Shown here: positions 40,001 through 52,237 of the stretch, one piece after another
How the letters are laid out: every line of letters starts with the position of its first letter
Position numbering within the stretch: position 1 is the first letter of the stretch
Assembly: GCF_014839805.1 (NCBI RefSeq)
Contig: NC_051131.1
Coordinates: 9,350,913 to 9,414,912, forward strand
Length of the DNA: 64,000 nt
Direction of reading: 5' to 3'
From: Manduca sexta
Taxonomy: Eukaryota > Arthropoda > Insecta > Lepidoptera > Sphingidae
Made by a program: the position numbers and the translations under genes
The notes under the pieces: generated by a model
The model's input: only the letters and a program-made list of their open reading frames with translations
The model's database searches: none
Told to the model about the DNA's origin: nothing

Positions 40001-40057
40001 CACTTAAGTTTAATTATGAAATTAAAAAGGTTTTAATTTCATAATTAAACTTAAGTG
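40001..40057. repeat. Perfect 27-bp inverted repeat with 3-base loop
   Basis: The left arm is 40001-40027, the loop is AGG (40028-40030) and the right arm is 40031-40057. The arms are reverse-complementary without a mismatch; the outer ends read CACTTAAG and CTTAAGTG. The stem is AT-rich. It is shorter and tighter than a typical microRNA precursor. It could come from a foldback copying event or a decayed palindromic element. Confidence 0.95.
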
Positions 40058-40710
40058 TATTGTGGATAATATTAATTTACTGGATGTATAAAATCTCGTG
40101 CGTAATGTGCAAAATGAAGTTGTGATGTGCAATTTTTATATTTCCGAAATTTCATTAAATCGAACGAAAACTTGTACCTACTTTGGTTATTATTGTCGCT
40201 ATTCATTAAACTAGTTTAATTACTATAGTAATAGTGTTCAATGTTGCACATCCAGTATGTCACACTATTCAGATAGCAATCTAAGATACAAGACACAAGT
40301 TAATATCAGACTGTATTTTCTCGTATAAATACGGGCACACCTCTTGAACGTAACCAAACAATTAAAATATACTCCACTCCCGCTGGATTCCTATGCAAAT
40401 ACACGCTAAATGAAATAATTTCCGAATTGTAATATTTTCATAATAAATTTGCACCTGTCTTACTGTGAATACAGCGAGAAGAAACAAGACCCAACTACGA
40501 TTAAACCGTAAACAAAACTACTTCGAGCTCTCTTTGTAATCAAGGACTAAGGCGACAAGTTATTTCATTTGCATAAACAGTTTAACATAAGCGGGGAATA
40601 TTTCATCTTACTAACGAACATCACACCTTGACTGGCACCGTTTTAATTTTTTATTATTTATTGTTTGAACTTCATAGACGTTCTTGCTTAACGGATTATG
40701 CTCTTATCTT
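40058..40710. other. Unassigned stretch
   Basis: Contains a 10-bp inverted pair, TACTGGATGT near 40079 and ACATCCAGTA near 40247. Otherwise featureless. Confidence 0.55.
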
Positions 40711-40920
40711 TCTATACATATTATAAAACAATGTCTCCTTTTCTACCTGTCTGTATGTTATGGATCTCAGAAGATACTGAACTGATTTTTATGAAATTTG
40801 GTATGGAGATAGTTTGACACTGGAAAGATTATAGACTTTCTATTTCGGGAAAATATATAGCAGGACTTTTTTCCCGGAAAACTCCTTCACGCGGGCGAAG
40901 CCGCGAGCAAAAACTAATAA
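40711..40920 (+). mobile_element. Interspersed repeat, family E, copy 1
   Basis: The sequence begins at TATACATATTATAAAACAAT, contains ATGAAATTTGGTATGGAGAT and ends in CGCGGGCGAAGCCGCGAGCA. The same order of blocks occurs at 49111-49300. The terminal block with a GC palindrome (GCGGGCGAAGCCGC) recurs, from memory, throughout lepidopteran genomes. The transposon class is undetermined. Confidence 0.6.
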
Positions 40921-40954
40921 TCCATAACTGAGAGACTATAGAATTTAATAGTGT

Positions 40955-41218
40955 ATGCCTGGCCTATACATAAAATAACATGGGCCTCCAACAGCTAAGA
41001 GAATTTAGCCCTACTGTGGGTTGGCAGACTTCGCATACGCTCGAAATTCTTATGGAGTATTTTAGGTATGTAGGTTTTTTCACGACGTTTTTCTTCACCG
41101 TGGCGTCCGATAATTGTCGAACAATACACACGTAACTTCTAAAAGCCTTGCGTTTTGAACCTGCGGAGGTTCGTCTCGGCAGACGAATCCATTATCAACT
41201 AGGCTACTGGGTCCTGAG
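40955..41218 (-). mobile_element. SINE family B with tRNA-like head
   Basis: In reverse orientation the copy starts near CTCAGGACCCAGTAGCC and carries a tRNA-like head. It then passes through a block on the + strand reading TTTTTCTTCACCGTGGCGTC, and ends in the GTGGGTTGGCAGACTTCGCA region. Its block order is the same as in 46314-46602. The 3' end (40955-40990) is eroded. Confidence 0.65.
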
Positions 41219-42396
41219 ACTATGCATGTATGTTCTATAAAAGCTCAGCTTACCTACATAATTAGCACTAATTTCATTATACATCTTGTTGCCTAGGTCA
41301 GGATAGGAAAATATTTAAATTAACCGTAAAGACGTAGGTGTAGCTAAGAAGTTGAAAATCACATTAAAGCTACAAATATGGCAAGGCCATAACGTTGAAT
41401 TATTTGTATGCCGTAGGCGGTTCATAAATCTACAGATAGTTAAGCTGCGTAAGCGTCGGCTCAGTGGCGGATGCCGTACTAACCCCAGGCCGCGTTGAAT
41501 TAGTCGCTCCACTGTAGGAGTCGTTTAATAGCCGCCGTGGCAAAGAAAACGTGCTATTAAATTAATGGCTATGCGGAATCGAGTCTGGGGCCTTAATGGG
41601 CGCGGTGCAGTGGCTTAAACTGTGCACTCGGCACAGGCAGACGGATTGCGGAGACATCATCTGTATGGTAATTGCGCTCATTCGCACGTGTGATACGTCG
41701 CATCTCCAGTCTCGGCCGTGAGAGATTACTTAACCATAAGCGACTCAGCTGCCTGTTAATATGTTGTGCGTATTTGTGCACCGTTTATACCCGGCCTGTT
41801 GTGATAACGTTTCATAATTGCTTTCGTAATTCGAAATGTTATTTGATGCGATTATTATTGCATACAGGTCTTGCGTCATTTAATTTTCACAAGTTGAAGT
41901 GGTCCCGCTTTTTTTATTTTTCCTGTATTGATAGGTTAAACGTATTCGGGCTATACCTTGTGAGCGCTTACAATAGGGCATGGTCAGTGGTTTTCCATAG
42001 CGTGTATTGTTGGCCGCATCTTTTTATACACAGCTGGTCAGTATTGTCTGTATATAATGCGAGCATAGGCGTTTCCCACGGCTCTCTTACTCATTGCTGT
42101 GATACAGTATCGTCAATTTACTTGTACATTCAATGAGAGCTGCGTTATAGAAATTTCTAAGGCATTGTCAGATGTCGCAATGTAGTGTTTAAATGCTATA
42201 TTCTTATGTTAGTCTGTATAATTTCTTAGTATTATGAGTCTTAGTATATAGTGTTTCAGTGTAATGAAAGCAATATAACGTAGAAATAGAATTTCTGGGT
42301 AGTTCTACTGTTTAATACACGATTGGGTATCACTTTATGGGTGGTATAACGTCAGGTTGGGAAATTGTTCGTGTCGCATCTCATTAACGGACATAT
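41219..42396. other. Unassigned stretch with the longest frame of the window
   Basis: The 154-codon frame at 41672-42136 opens at TTG, not ATG, and codes a Cys/Tyr/Phe/Leu-rich sequence without motifs. I regard it as accidental. Confidence 0.55.
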
Positions 42397-42543
42397 TTGA
42401 TAAACAATCTCAATCTTAATCTTTGATTCGATCCCGAAAATAAACCAATCAAAACAAGTCATTTGTAAGCATTTCAAAAAAGTTTGTTCTGATTGGTCCA
42501 CTTTCGTGATTGATTGAAAAAAGCGATTGGGATTTTTTATTGA
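42397..42543. mobile_element. Small foldback/MITE-like element
   Basis: Outer arms TTGATAAACAATCTCAATC and GATTGGGATTTTTTATTGAA are imperfect inverted repeats. Inner arms ACCAATCAAAACAA (42444-42457) and TTGTTCTGATTGGT (42484-42497) pair with one mismatch. The 147-base unit can fold on itself nearly end to end. No target duplication could be fixed, so the superfamily is unknown. Confidence 0.5.
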
Positions 42544-45500
42544 AAACAGTTGTTAGTTCTATAACAAAGGTTATTTATAATATTTGTAAGAAACAAAGTT
42601 TAGTACTGCCAACACTTCGCTGGCTAACGATTACAAAGTTATATGTTAATTTATATTTATGTTGCTGTTAAAGAATGATATTTTTTTTATGTTTGTTAAA
42701 ATATTAAACGACAATAATTCATAATTTTCCCTTTATTTATCTTATTAGGTTAAAGAAATCTTCACTAAAAAAGACTTAGAATGATGTTATTTATAAATAA
42801 ATCTGCATACGGAACCTTGCAAAAGTGAGCCAGCGTAAGTTTAAAGAAAACGCAAAAACTGTTGAAAACTAATAACATTTGGCGTGGGAGCTATCAAGTT
42901 TATCCCAGTAGTTACTGACCGTAAAGCCGGTAAGTACATGCTATGTTAAATTATGACAATCCAATAACGGGTTAGGTGGCTCGGCTTGGGCCCAAATTGT
43001 CTGTATCGACGCCAGTGCCAAGTCCTGGCAAAGCTGGCGCACTGGACCACTGTCACACGCGAAATACCATATACCGTCATGATATAAGTAGTTATCCTGA
43101 ATTGTTATTATAAACAGAACAATACGTAATGGAAAATAATGCAATTTATCTCTTGAATGCATTAGGGCAGATTTGTGGCGGCTTTTTTTCTATAATATAA
43201 ATACGTGGAACTTTTATTTAATATTAAATACACGCTAAAATATGCTTTGTCAGTTTCCACTAGTCTAGAGGACTGAAACTAAAAATATAACAAAACGTAG
43301 AAAAGACTAACAATATTTTCATAAGTCTGTTCATTGATTTATTCGATTTGAACATTTTATACTCAGTAGGTATATTGTATTACGAAATTTAGCACCAATT
43401 ATTATAGTTACCATTCATGTCTATAAATCTAATGCCAGTATTTCACTTTTATATTATATCTAATTTTCAATACCTAAGTATATTGAAAAATTCATATGTT
43501 ACTTAAAACATTTCGCTATTCAATTAGCTGTAGACGTTTGGTCATCAACTAATTAAATGTACTGATAGGTAAATATATATATGAAACCATACAGTATTTT
43601 AATTTATTAGTATTATAGTATTACTCTATTATTCTATTTACCTGGACTGTAAGTGAAACCTAAAACATAAAGCGAACTTTTATAAACTTTTGCAAACATT
43701 CGATTTTTTGTCGTTAAGCTGTTTTCACGCTGTATCTTCTATATGAGATGTTTTGTAATATTTCAACAGATATTCTAATAAAATACTTAAATAATTAAAA
43801 TTATGGTTATATTCAGTTTTATACTTTCCTCTTTGGCATAGGTCACTCAGCTAGTGTTGATTCACATTTTCTGCGTACGGTTGCGTCTGAGGGAGCAAAA
43901 AAGATATCTGATTCCAACTATGTAGCTTCGTAGGCTGCTATCGCCTCTAGACCGCGGCCTGTACGGCCTATTGATAAATCCGACACTGGTATTAATTAGA
44001 CATATGGAAATTCTTATATTTACTATTTTTAATCACCATCAACAGTGTTATCCACCCATAAAGGTAAAAACATAATTAGTCTTGTTGATAATCAGGCAAA
44101 AGTTCACGGGATCTATGTTAGAGCTAACAACGTTGTTGCAAGTTAAAATTATAATAAAACTATGAGATAATGTCTGTCCGCGTTGCTTCACAAAGTGTGA
44201 CGCAATATGTTAAGTTAGTTTGCAATACATTGTCCACGTAATGAACAGTTATTATTTAAAGGGTTGTTGTGATTTTACTAAGTATTTACGACATCCTTGA
44301 GAAATATATGAAAGATAAATCTTCACTTTGATTGATATATAGATATTGTATATATGATAAAACTATGGTAATTGTTTAATTGGACAATCGATAAGTTATG
44401 ACAATATCATGTAGTATTTGCAATTGTTAAACAAAATGCTTAAAATTTAAAATATAAACCACCAGATTATAAGGCATTTACAGCTTAAATCGAATCAGTA
44501 ATACAGAAATAAGAAAGCATTATAACACAAACTTGTAACTTTCCACATCTCCCAGTGACAACTGGTGACCGCAAAACGCAAGACGCACTAGCGCATACAT
44601 TTGGTTCAAGGGTATGAAATATAGGTCCCTCTAAGACGGAAAGATGGCCTGATAAAACTCGACGGAACAGATGCTGCTGAACGACCGCAGGCTTAGACGA
44701 TGCCTTGTCTCGTGTCTTTGATCTATTGAAGAATGGCGTTATTAAAAACTATTCTTTGTAGCCGGGAAGCGATTAAGTGGGTCACATTATTAAGTAATTT
44801 CGTGTTACATAAATACGCAATTGTATTATGGAAATGTCAGTTTTAAGGGCAAGGAATAGGGATTATTAGAGGAATGTGTTCGGGCATCCGGTAATCTATC
44901 TGTATCTACCATTTGATATGCAATAGCAAGCTGAGATTAATATTATCTATACAGGAAGAGTTATGTAAACGTTAAAATAAAACTATTTTTCGGATTTTAA
45001 TGTGGTTTTTATACTATAACTTTATCTTGATGTTTCAAAGACATTGGACTAAAATGCTGGTCGTCCGAAAAACGTCGTTAGAAAATTATAATATAAAAAC
45101 GGCGATAAAATCCGCAAAATAGTTTTATTTTAATGTTTAACATTCGCGTAAACATAAGAAACAGTTATTTTAACGTTTTAGAAACGTGAAGTGGCAGTAT
45201 TGCTTTTGATTATATTTTGTTTCATAATAATCGTGATCACATTTATCAAATAGTCGTTGCAAGTTCTAATATAATGTTCTTCGAGGTACTAAAGCAGACA
45301 TCCTACAGCTGAAATAAAATTGTCCTGAAGATAATCCCGTGTATAAAGGTTGTTATTTTCTATCAGCAATACTGATTTTAAACGCTTGCATTCAGATGCT
45401 CACAACCCTCCATTTCATTTTTATAGCATTAAAAAGGTTAGTGATGTGAAAAAAACGCCATAATTTAAAGAAGCGTAAAAGTACAGTGTAACGTTAGGGT

Positions 45501-46313
45501 TGCAACTTGCAAGCAAAATAAAAAAAAATATGTCCAGTTATGGACACATTAATGCCTCCAGAAAAAATATTTTAACCATATAAAATAAATATTTTATAGT
45601 CAAAATAGATGCGATAATGGTGACATACTCGCGAAAATAAACAATAAACTCATAGCTATTTATTAACAAACAAAGTAATTTCTCACACCAGCTGTCATCG
45701 TTGAAAAATTATAAAATTATTGTTGCGGAAGTCATAAACAATACGACGTTTAACTACAGCGAAAGAAATTTATTAATTACATTCACCCGGCCAAATGGAT
45801 TAATGGGGTTACGGAAAAATATTAACAATTTGAGGAGGTTTCTGCTGTTCCCGGTGTCTGGTAACCCTGCGAAGCGTGTAGGGGATTAACGATATCTCTA
45901 CCACGCAGACAGAAGTACTCATAAAAATATTTTTTATTTCTTAGTGGTTATTTTCGTGCAAGAAATTCACTTTTGTTTGAGTACGGAAGAGACCTGCTGA
46001 GAGTTATATAATAGATGTCTTGAATGATGTGCAATAAAGTGGCACTTTAAAAAAATATGTTAAATAGATAAATATTTATTAAATAATCGGCTTTTTGGAA
46101 ACCAAGTGAACCACTTTTCGTTTGTAGAATCAAAATATTAGCATTATTAGGTTTTATTTATTTAACTATAGATGTACGTCATATTTTTTTAATTTCCTTT
46201 ATCAAGCTAATCCACTATTCGTAATTTCAAAAGTTTTTTTATATATTAATATTAAAAATTTAAGTTATAGTACTAGATAGTAAAAAAAAATATATATTTT
46301 ATGACATTAGTTA
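42544..46313. other. Unassigned AT-rich stretch
   Basis: Fragments near 42950-43060 and 43920-43985 are GC-richer and may be worn retrotransposon pieces, but were not identified. Confidence 0.5.
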
Positions 46314-46602
46314 GCGGCGATAGCCTACTTGGGAGTGGAACCGATTGCTGAGACGAATGTCCGTAGATTCAAAACCCAAGGGCAAGCACCTTTAACATTT
46401 CTGAAGTTATATGTGAATTATTTATGTATTATTGCTTGCTGAAAACACTGTGAGGAAACTTGCATACCAGAGAAGTTTTGTATAAGAATTTTGAGGGTAT
46501 GTGAAGTCTGTCGAACACTAGGCCAATGTGGTAGACCGAGGTCTAATCCCTCTCAATAGTAGAGAAGACCCGTGTTCAGCAGTGGGACAGTATAAAATAC
46601 GG
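46314..46602 (+). mobile_element. SINE family B, most complete copy
   Basis: The head (CGGCGATAGCCTACTTGGG, B-box-like GTAGATTCAAAACCC) is followed by a body with AACACTGTGAGGAAACTTGC and GAGGGTATGTGAAGTCTG. The tail reads GAAGACCCGTGTTCAGCAG and GGGACAGTATA. It is the reference for the minus-strand copies at 14241 and 40955. The tRNA origin of the head is an inference from box positions. Confidence 0.72.
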
Positions 46603-49110
46603 TACTAGTATTAATATTAAGTATTATTTGTTATATAACGGGTGTAATTCATACTACTTTGTTGTAGGCAGATATTTAGTTTCATTAAGTTATGTCTACT
46701 TAAAGTTCCCGTTATTAGAGTTTAAAATTTGCTTTTCGTAATAAACAATTATTCTTAATTTTATTACAATTAAGATGCACATTGCCAAAATCTTCAGTTA
46801 ATATTTATTTTCACTCAACTGTAAAGATTTTTTTCGCTTTTTTAATGACATTTAAACCAGCATAACAATTATTTTATTGTAACTCATTCCGTACATGGAC
46901 GGCGGGTATCGGGATAACGTCGGATGTGGCGGTCCACGTGACGTCATCCGGCAGACAGCGCCGGTCACCCGGTCGCATGACACCAATCTCCATTGTCCCC
47001 CTGCAATATGCTTCCCTAGTACTTTACTACTAAATAAAACTACATTTCGGACTATTTTTTAATGTTTTGATTTATACATAGTTGTTATTATTAAAAAAAA
47101 TATGGGAAATAAAAAAGGAAACCTAAATTCTAAGAACGGCATTAGTTACTGCCTTAGAAGAGCAAGATGTTGTATGCGGGTATTTGGAAATTGTTTTATA
47201 AGTTTAGTAAAATTAAAGTGCCAATGTTCAAAACCTAAATCAGAAAAAAAATCGCCGGGTTACTTTTCTGATTTTTTTTAATAATTTTGTAGGTTGGTGA
47301 GAATATGTCGTGTGTGTGAATTTGTGATATTGCCGCTGCGACGAATTTTGTTAGAGTAATGGTAGTAGCATGAGGGCATGTAAATTTAATTCGTATTTAT
47401 ATTGGTCGAAACGTATACTTTATATTTGACACCTACGCTTCGAGAAACTTATTGCAGTATTATTTTTAAGAAAATAAGTGTGTGGTTCTTTATTAACGCA
47501 ATGCCAAATGATCCTTATACGCAAAAACAGTACTTATCTATTTCATAATATCACTTGTCAGCAGTCATAGACCTATAAAAAAAATTACCGTAACTTTTCC
47601 TACTTTAAACTTTGACATTGGCAAAAACTCAGAGAAAAATCATCGTCTATTAACGATGGAGCCACAATCTAAAAATTCTATAGAATAATATCACTTCATA
47701 GTACATAAATCAAAATAAAGGTCGTATAGCAGTGGTTGTTTCTGTTGTGGACAGAATATTGGTATCAACGTTGAGTCAATGTCAATTTAAATTCGGTTTG
47801 TGGTTCGTGATTTAGGTTTTGCACAACATTAACGTATTGTTTTTGTGTATTTTAACTAATTACAGATAACGTTTCATAATGAGTTAATTTATTTAGTTCA
47901 TTTAACTTCGATTTGTACTCATATTGATTTGTAGTTGCAATTTTGTTTGCGTAGTTCTTTTCACAGATTCTGTGTAACTAAAGTAGCAGTTTAGTTTTTT
48001 AAAAAGTATACATATGTATTCAATAAAATGTTCGTATTTGTATGTGCCAAACGGTGAAAAGCATTCAGAGACACCTGTACTTCTAACAAACATTCAAACC
48101 TCTAGGCAAACAAATTTTTTGTTACTTCGTAGTGTCTATTTTTTTATTTTTCTTATATCCCTCATCAATCAATTGTAGTGATAATAATATGATTGTATTT
48201 TAATACAGAAACAAAATTACTGCATGTTTGGTTCACTAGCTTACTTTATAAGTAATAACTAGTGAACGTCGAGTTGTCGAAATTTTTCCATTGAATTTAA
48301 TATAGTTGTAACACACATAATACATAAATTTTATTTCTCTGGACTCCTCTATATGAACTTTAATTACGCCAAATCGCACTCCCCCTTGCGCGCAATTTGC
48401 TAAAAAGTGGTGCAAAGGTTTCCTCACGTATAATTTTTAAATAATTTTTATCAGTTTTCCACAGAAAAACATCATATTTTATATATCACATAATTTAAGA
48501 TTGGATGTTTAATTAATAATCATGGAAAAAAATCTACGAATATATTATGTTTTTATATTCTTGTAAAAAACATCAATAACGTATAACACTTATTTTAAAT
48601 AATCACCCGTTAAGTATTTTCCACAAAAAGCAAATACACGCATTTGTTTAAAGGAAAAAAAATTACAGATGGCTTCCTAGGAAATCGAAACAATCTTATT
48701 GCTAAGTTTCAATTGTTTCACTCTGTACACAGCACAATATGAAAAACGCACGCAAAATTTGATTATTAAGCAGCAGATATGGGCACATACGTAAAAAACG
48801 GCAGTTTATTAGCTTTATTTTATAGTAAACTAATTTAAATTAGCTCTGTTAGGCGATAGAGTACAAAATCGCATAAAACTTGTTTCATTAATCACACATT
48901 AGGATTTCTCGATGGCATTTGAATGGTACCGTACAGTCGTATCGATTTCTCGCAGCGAGATACCTGCATTGCTGTCAAACACTATTAAGGTAACCCTGTG
49001 GTTTTTGATTGTGACATACATTGCAAATCCATTACGTGAAGAGGATATGTGGCAAAGTGGGTCAGTGTGTTTATTAATAATTTTTTTGTAGAAGTTCTTT
49101 ATTAATTCTT
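46603..49110. other. AT-rich stretch with one regulatory-looking patch
   Basis: Apart from the GC-rich block listed at 46890-46990, nothing is recognised. Confidence 0.55.
46890..46990. promoter_or_regulatory. GC-rich patch with overlapping E-box and CRE
   Basis: About 100 bases are far GC-richer than their surroundings. The core CCACGTGACGTCATCC overlaps a CACGTG E-box and a TGACGTCA CRE. Such a pair can bind bHLH and bZIP factors, but occupancy is inference only. A 55-codon ATG frame (46895-47062) crosses it. Confidence 0.35.
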
Positions 49111-49300
49111 ACATATTATAAAACAAAGTTCATCGGCGTGTCTGCCTATAGTGGTTGTCTGAACACGAAACTATCAAATTATCAAACGGATTTAATGAAA
49201 TTTGGTATGGATATAGTTAGACACCCTGGGAACGACACATATTACATTTTATCCCAGAAAAACTCGTCCATGGGGGTGAATCCGTAAAAAAAGGCTAGTT
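49111..49300 (+). mobile_element. Interspersed repeat, family E, copy 2
   Basis: ACATATTATAAAACAAAGTT, then ATGAAATTTGGTATGGATAT, then a degenerate GGTGAATCCGTAAAAAAAGG end give the same order as copy 1. The terminal palindrome has decayed. Confidence 0.55.
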
Positions 49301-49767
49301 TTATTATGTTTCAATAATGCATGGTATATTATATTACTAAATAAAAATAAAAATGTAAAAAAAATACAATACATTTGTTAAGTGACGTTTTAGCAAATAC
49401 TTTATATATATATATACGATATATATATCCAAATTGAATTACTTTAAAATGAGGAAGAAGTTACCCATATTCATTTTACATCTACAATGATTTGACGAGA
49501 GTTAATCCTTATCATATTTCCTGACTACAATTTTTAGATAAAAGAAAGTATATTTATCAATTGCTACTATGCCATCCATACCTAAGAATTAAGCACACAT
49601 TATTTTTGTCAGAACACTTCTAACATATTTTATAAAGTTACAATTGAGTATTTTAAAAATACGATATGAAATGTTTATAAGTTAGGTGTTTATACCGCCG
49701 TATGTAGAAAGCCAGCGTTATTTAAAAAAAAAAAAAACAAAATAATCAAATAGTTCTCATGTAGCAA
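49301..49767. other. AT-rich spacer between repeat families E and F
   Basis: Holds only the TA microsatellite and A runs. Confidence 0.6.
49403..49428. repeat. (TA)n microsatellite
   Basis: A TA dinucleotide run interrupted by one CG. The two halves are self-complementary. Confidence 0.8.
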
Positions 49768-49930
49768 ATCACCGGGATAAAAAGTATCCAAGTTAATCAA
49801 AGCCATGGTCTGCCCGGGTGCAAAATTTCATACGAATTCGTTCAGCGCTTTCTGCGTCTATTTTTGACGAACAATTTAAACATGAAAACATTTTCACAAA
49901 CATTCTTATTTGAAATATTAAGAAAGATTA
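49768..49930 (+). mobile_element. Interspersed repeat, family F, 3' part
   Basis: CACCGGGATAAAAAGTATCC, CAAAATTTCATACGAATTCG and TTCACAAACATTCTTATTTG follow the order seen at 55686 and 59131. The 5' third with the GC-rich start is absent. Confidence 0.5.
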
Positions 49931-51977
49931 AGGATAAAGTAAGATAATCATATTAGTAAAAAGTAAGATGACAATTTACCTTAATTCTTTTTCATGATTG
50001 CATAAACAAGAGTTCTCTGGCATCAGAAAATGTATATATGAACGAGTTGGTCACGTGTTTATGTCACGCGGTCGCACGCCTGCCCGATTAGACCTGTCGC
50101 CCACTGGAGCTTTGAACTTTATGATTGCTTTTTGTGTTAGGAGAATAGTTACTATGCATTAATTCTTGTTAGATTTATTAGTGCTTTTGTTATATATGAC
50201 TATAATGGATAGGGTTGTTTATTGCCTTAGTTATTAGCAATGTAAGTAATCAGTTGAAAGGGTTTTGAACAATTAAAATCAGTAATAAGGGATTTTTGCG
50301 AGAGATGCAAAGGATGTTGTGTACTTTCTTATTCATAAGCATTCAAATCGTGAGACTAAGAGTAAAGTGAAGATTATGTAGGGCAAACGACAAGTATAAA
50401 TTGTTTCAGAAGTGTTGTGCACTCGTCCTTGTGAAATTGAATTTTTCTGTATGTTATACTGTAGTAGTTCGCACAGCGCTAGTAAGATTAACTGTTAGTT
50501 GTTTGAATGATTGTATAATAATCGATAATCTTTTTTTATTAACGTCCATGATTATTTGACTTTTGTATTCTTTAAAAAGTGTTTTATGCGATGTTTTTAT
50601 TATTTCGTCTAGCCGTCAGGAATATATTTAGCAAAACCAAAATAAAATTGTCTATTTACTACTCCGACATTTATTTTCATCTTACAAACGTGTCTCTGAA
50701 ATGACTCGTACTCAAGTCGTATTGTATGATAGATAGACAGCGGCTTGCGCGGACATTTGTATATCTCACGATGTTTGCTCATGTTTTTTTTTATACAAGT
50801 AAACGATGACAGAAGCGAGTAACTCGCCTGATTTTAACCGCCACGACTGCCTGTTTGCAGTTACAATATTTTAAATAAAAAAAATATTATTGTTTTATTA
50901 TTTATTTATTTAAAATGATTAAGAAAGTTACAATAGTATTTGTGAGTAGACAACTTCGAGAAACTAATTATGCGATCAGAGATGATATTGCAGGTCATGA
51001 AGTATGTTCGTATGTAATGAAAAGTTAGAACTTTGAAAATATATATAAAATGGTTTGTGATCTTTCTTTTATCGCCAGCCTAGACATTTTTATAACTTTA
51101 GGATTAACAATTATAGATGTGTTCTAAATTATACTGTGGATATCTATTTATTAATGTGGCTATGTCCCACGCTGATTTAAAAGTAGTACGAAACACTATA
51201 GATTAGAAGTAGGTAGGTAGGTTAATACTGCGCAATAATGACATTTGCTGCAATGTCCTTCAGACAGAAATACAATAGCGCTTACAAACTTTGGGCTTAT
51301 ATTTGTCTAAATATGATGTTAATATGTGACATCTGATTTATCAGTCAATGGTTCTTGCATCATGCATAGTGGTGCAATATTGACTCATTAGTATTAGGAA
51401 ATGATAGATAAGATTTACTAAGATTATATTTTGTATTTTGGCTCACTTTTGCATTGTTTCGTCATTAAAAGAATACAAAGATTTATTATTAAAAGAACAA
51501 ATGAAAAAAATAACCACAACGTTCTAGTGGACGTTGTATCTAACGCAATGTTGTTAAGAACCTAAGAAACAAGGAAATCTCAGCGGGGCTTGCAATACTC
51601 AGCTATTAGTGATCTTGTTCATTGTTTAATTACTTGAAAACTTTAATTACAATTAGTTAACTCATTAGCGGAAAGTAACGTGCGTTTCCCCTTCTACCAC
51701 TATTCTATTTAGTAGAGACGTAACACAATTTTACTATTTCAATGGTTGCGGTTTTTGCTTTTAGTCGAATGATAACTGTGAGTGGTGACTCATTCGATGC
51801 GAAAACTGACGCAATTTAATTTTGAATTGAGATATTCGTAGGTATGACTTAATTAAGATCTGTCTGTGATAATATTTATTTTTCATAAATAAATCTAAAG
51901 TGGCAATTATGATGTATTTTTGCAGCATGGGTTTTATTTGTTGATATTTTGTGTTGCCAATTGCTATGGATGTACTG
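49931..51977. other. Unassigned stretch
   Basis: A weak exon-like segment at 50410-50481 is discussed in the findings. Nothing else recognised. Confidence 0.5.
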
Positions 51978-52165
51978 CACTCGTTGGCGTAGTTGTATTG
52001 CGTGCGGTGTCAACGCTCTGAGGTCCCAGATTCGAGTCTCAATAAATCATATTGAGTTTTCTGTTTAGTAACAACCACGAGTCTGAAATTAGTGTCCAAT
52101 ATGGCGATAGGCTCGCCCGCTATCACATCATAGGACGAGACACATATGGCAATAAGTAGAGTCCT
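51978..52165 (+). mobile_element. SINE family A, plus strand, tail missing
   Basis: The tRNA-like head is clear: TTGGCGTAGTTGTATTGCG (A box region), then AGATTCGAGTCTC (slightly degenerate B box). The body contains ATGGCGATAGGCTCGCCCGC and ends near the CATATGGCAATAAG block. The GC-hairpin tail found in other copies is absent. It shows divergence from the 7363 copy, so it is an old insertion. Confidence 0.75.
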
Positions 52166-52195
52166 TGAATGCGATTATGACTGGGTAGTATGGTA

Positions 52196-52237
52196 CACGG
52201 TATTATTGCCAAAGGGGTCTTCGGGAATAATACCGTG
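52196..52237. repeat. Hairpin with 12-bp perfect arms
   Basis: CACGGTATTATT and AATAATACCGTG flank an 18-base GC-richer centre, directly downstream of a SINE. Confidence 0.85.

Noticed and set aside
40001..40057. microRNA precursor
   Set aside because: The loop is only 3 bases and the stem is perfect, unlike insect pre-miRNAs.
41672..42136. 154-codon open frame, the longest real (non-N) frame
   Set aside because: It opens at TTG, the first ATG is about a third of the way in, composition is Cys/Tyr/Phe/Leu-rich, and no motif or splice context supports it.
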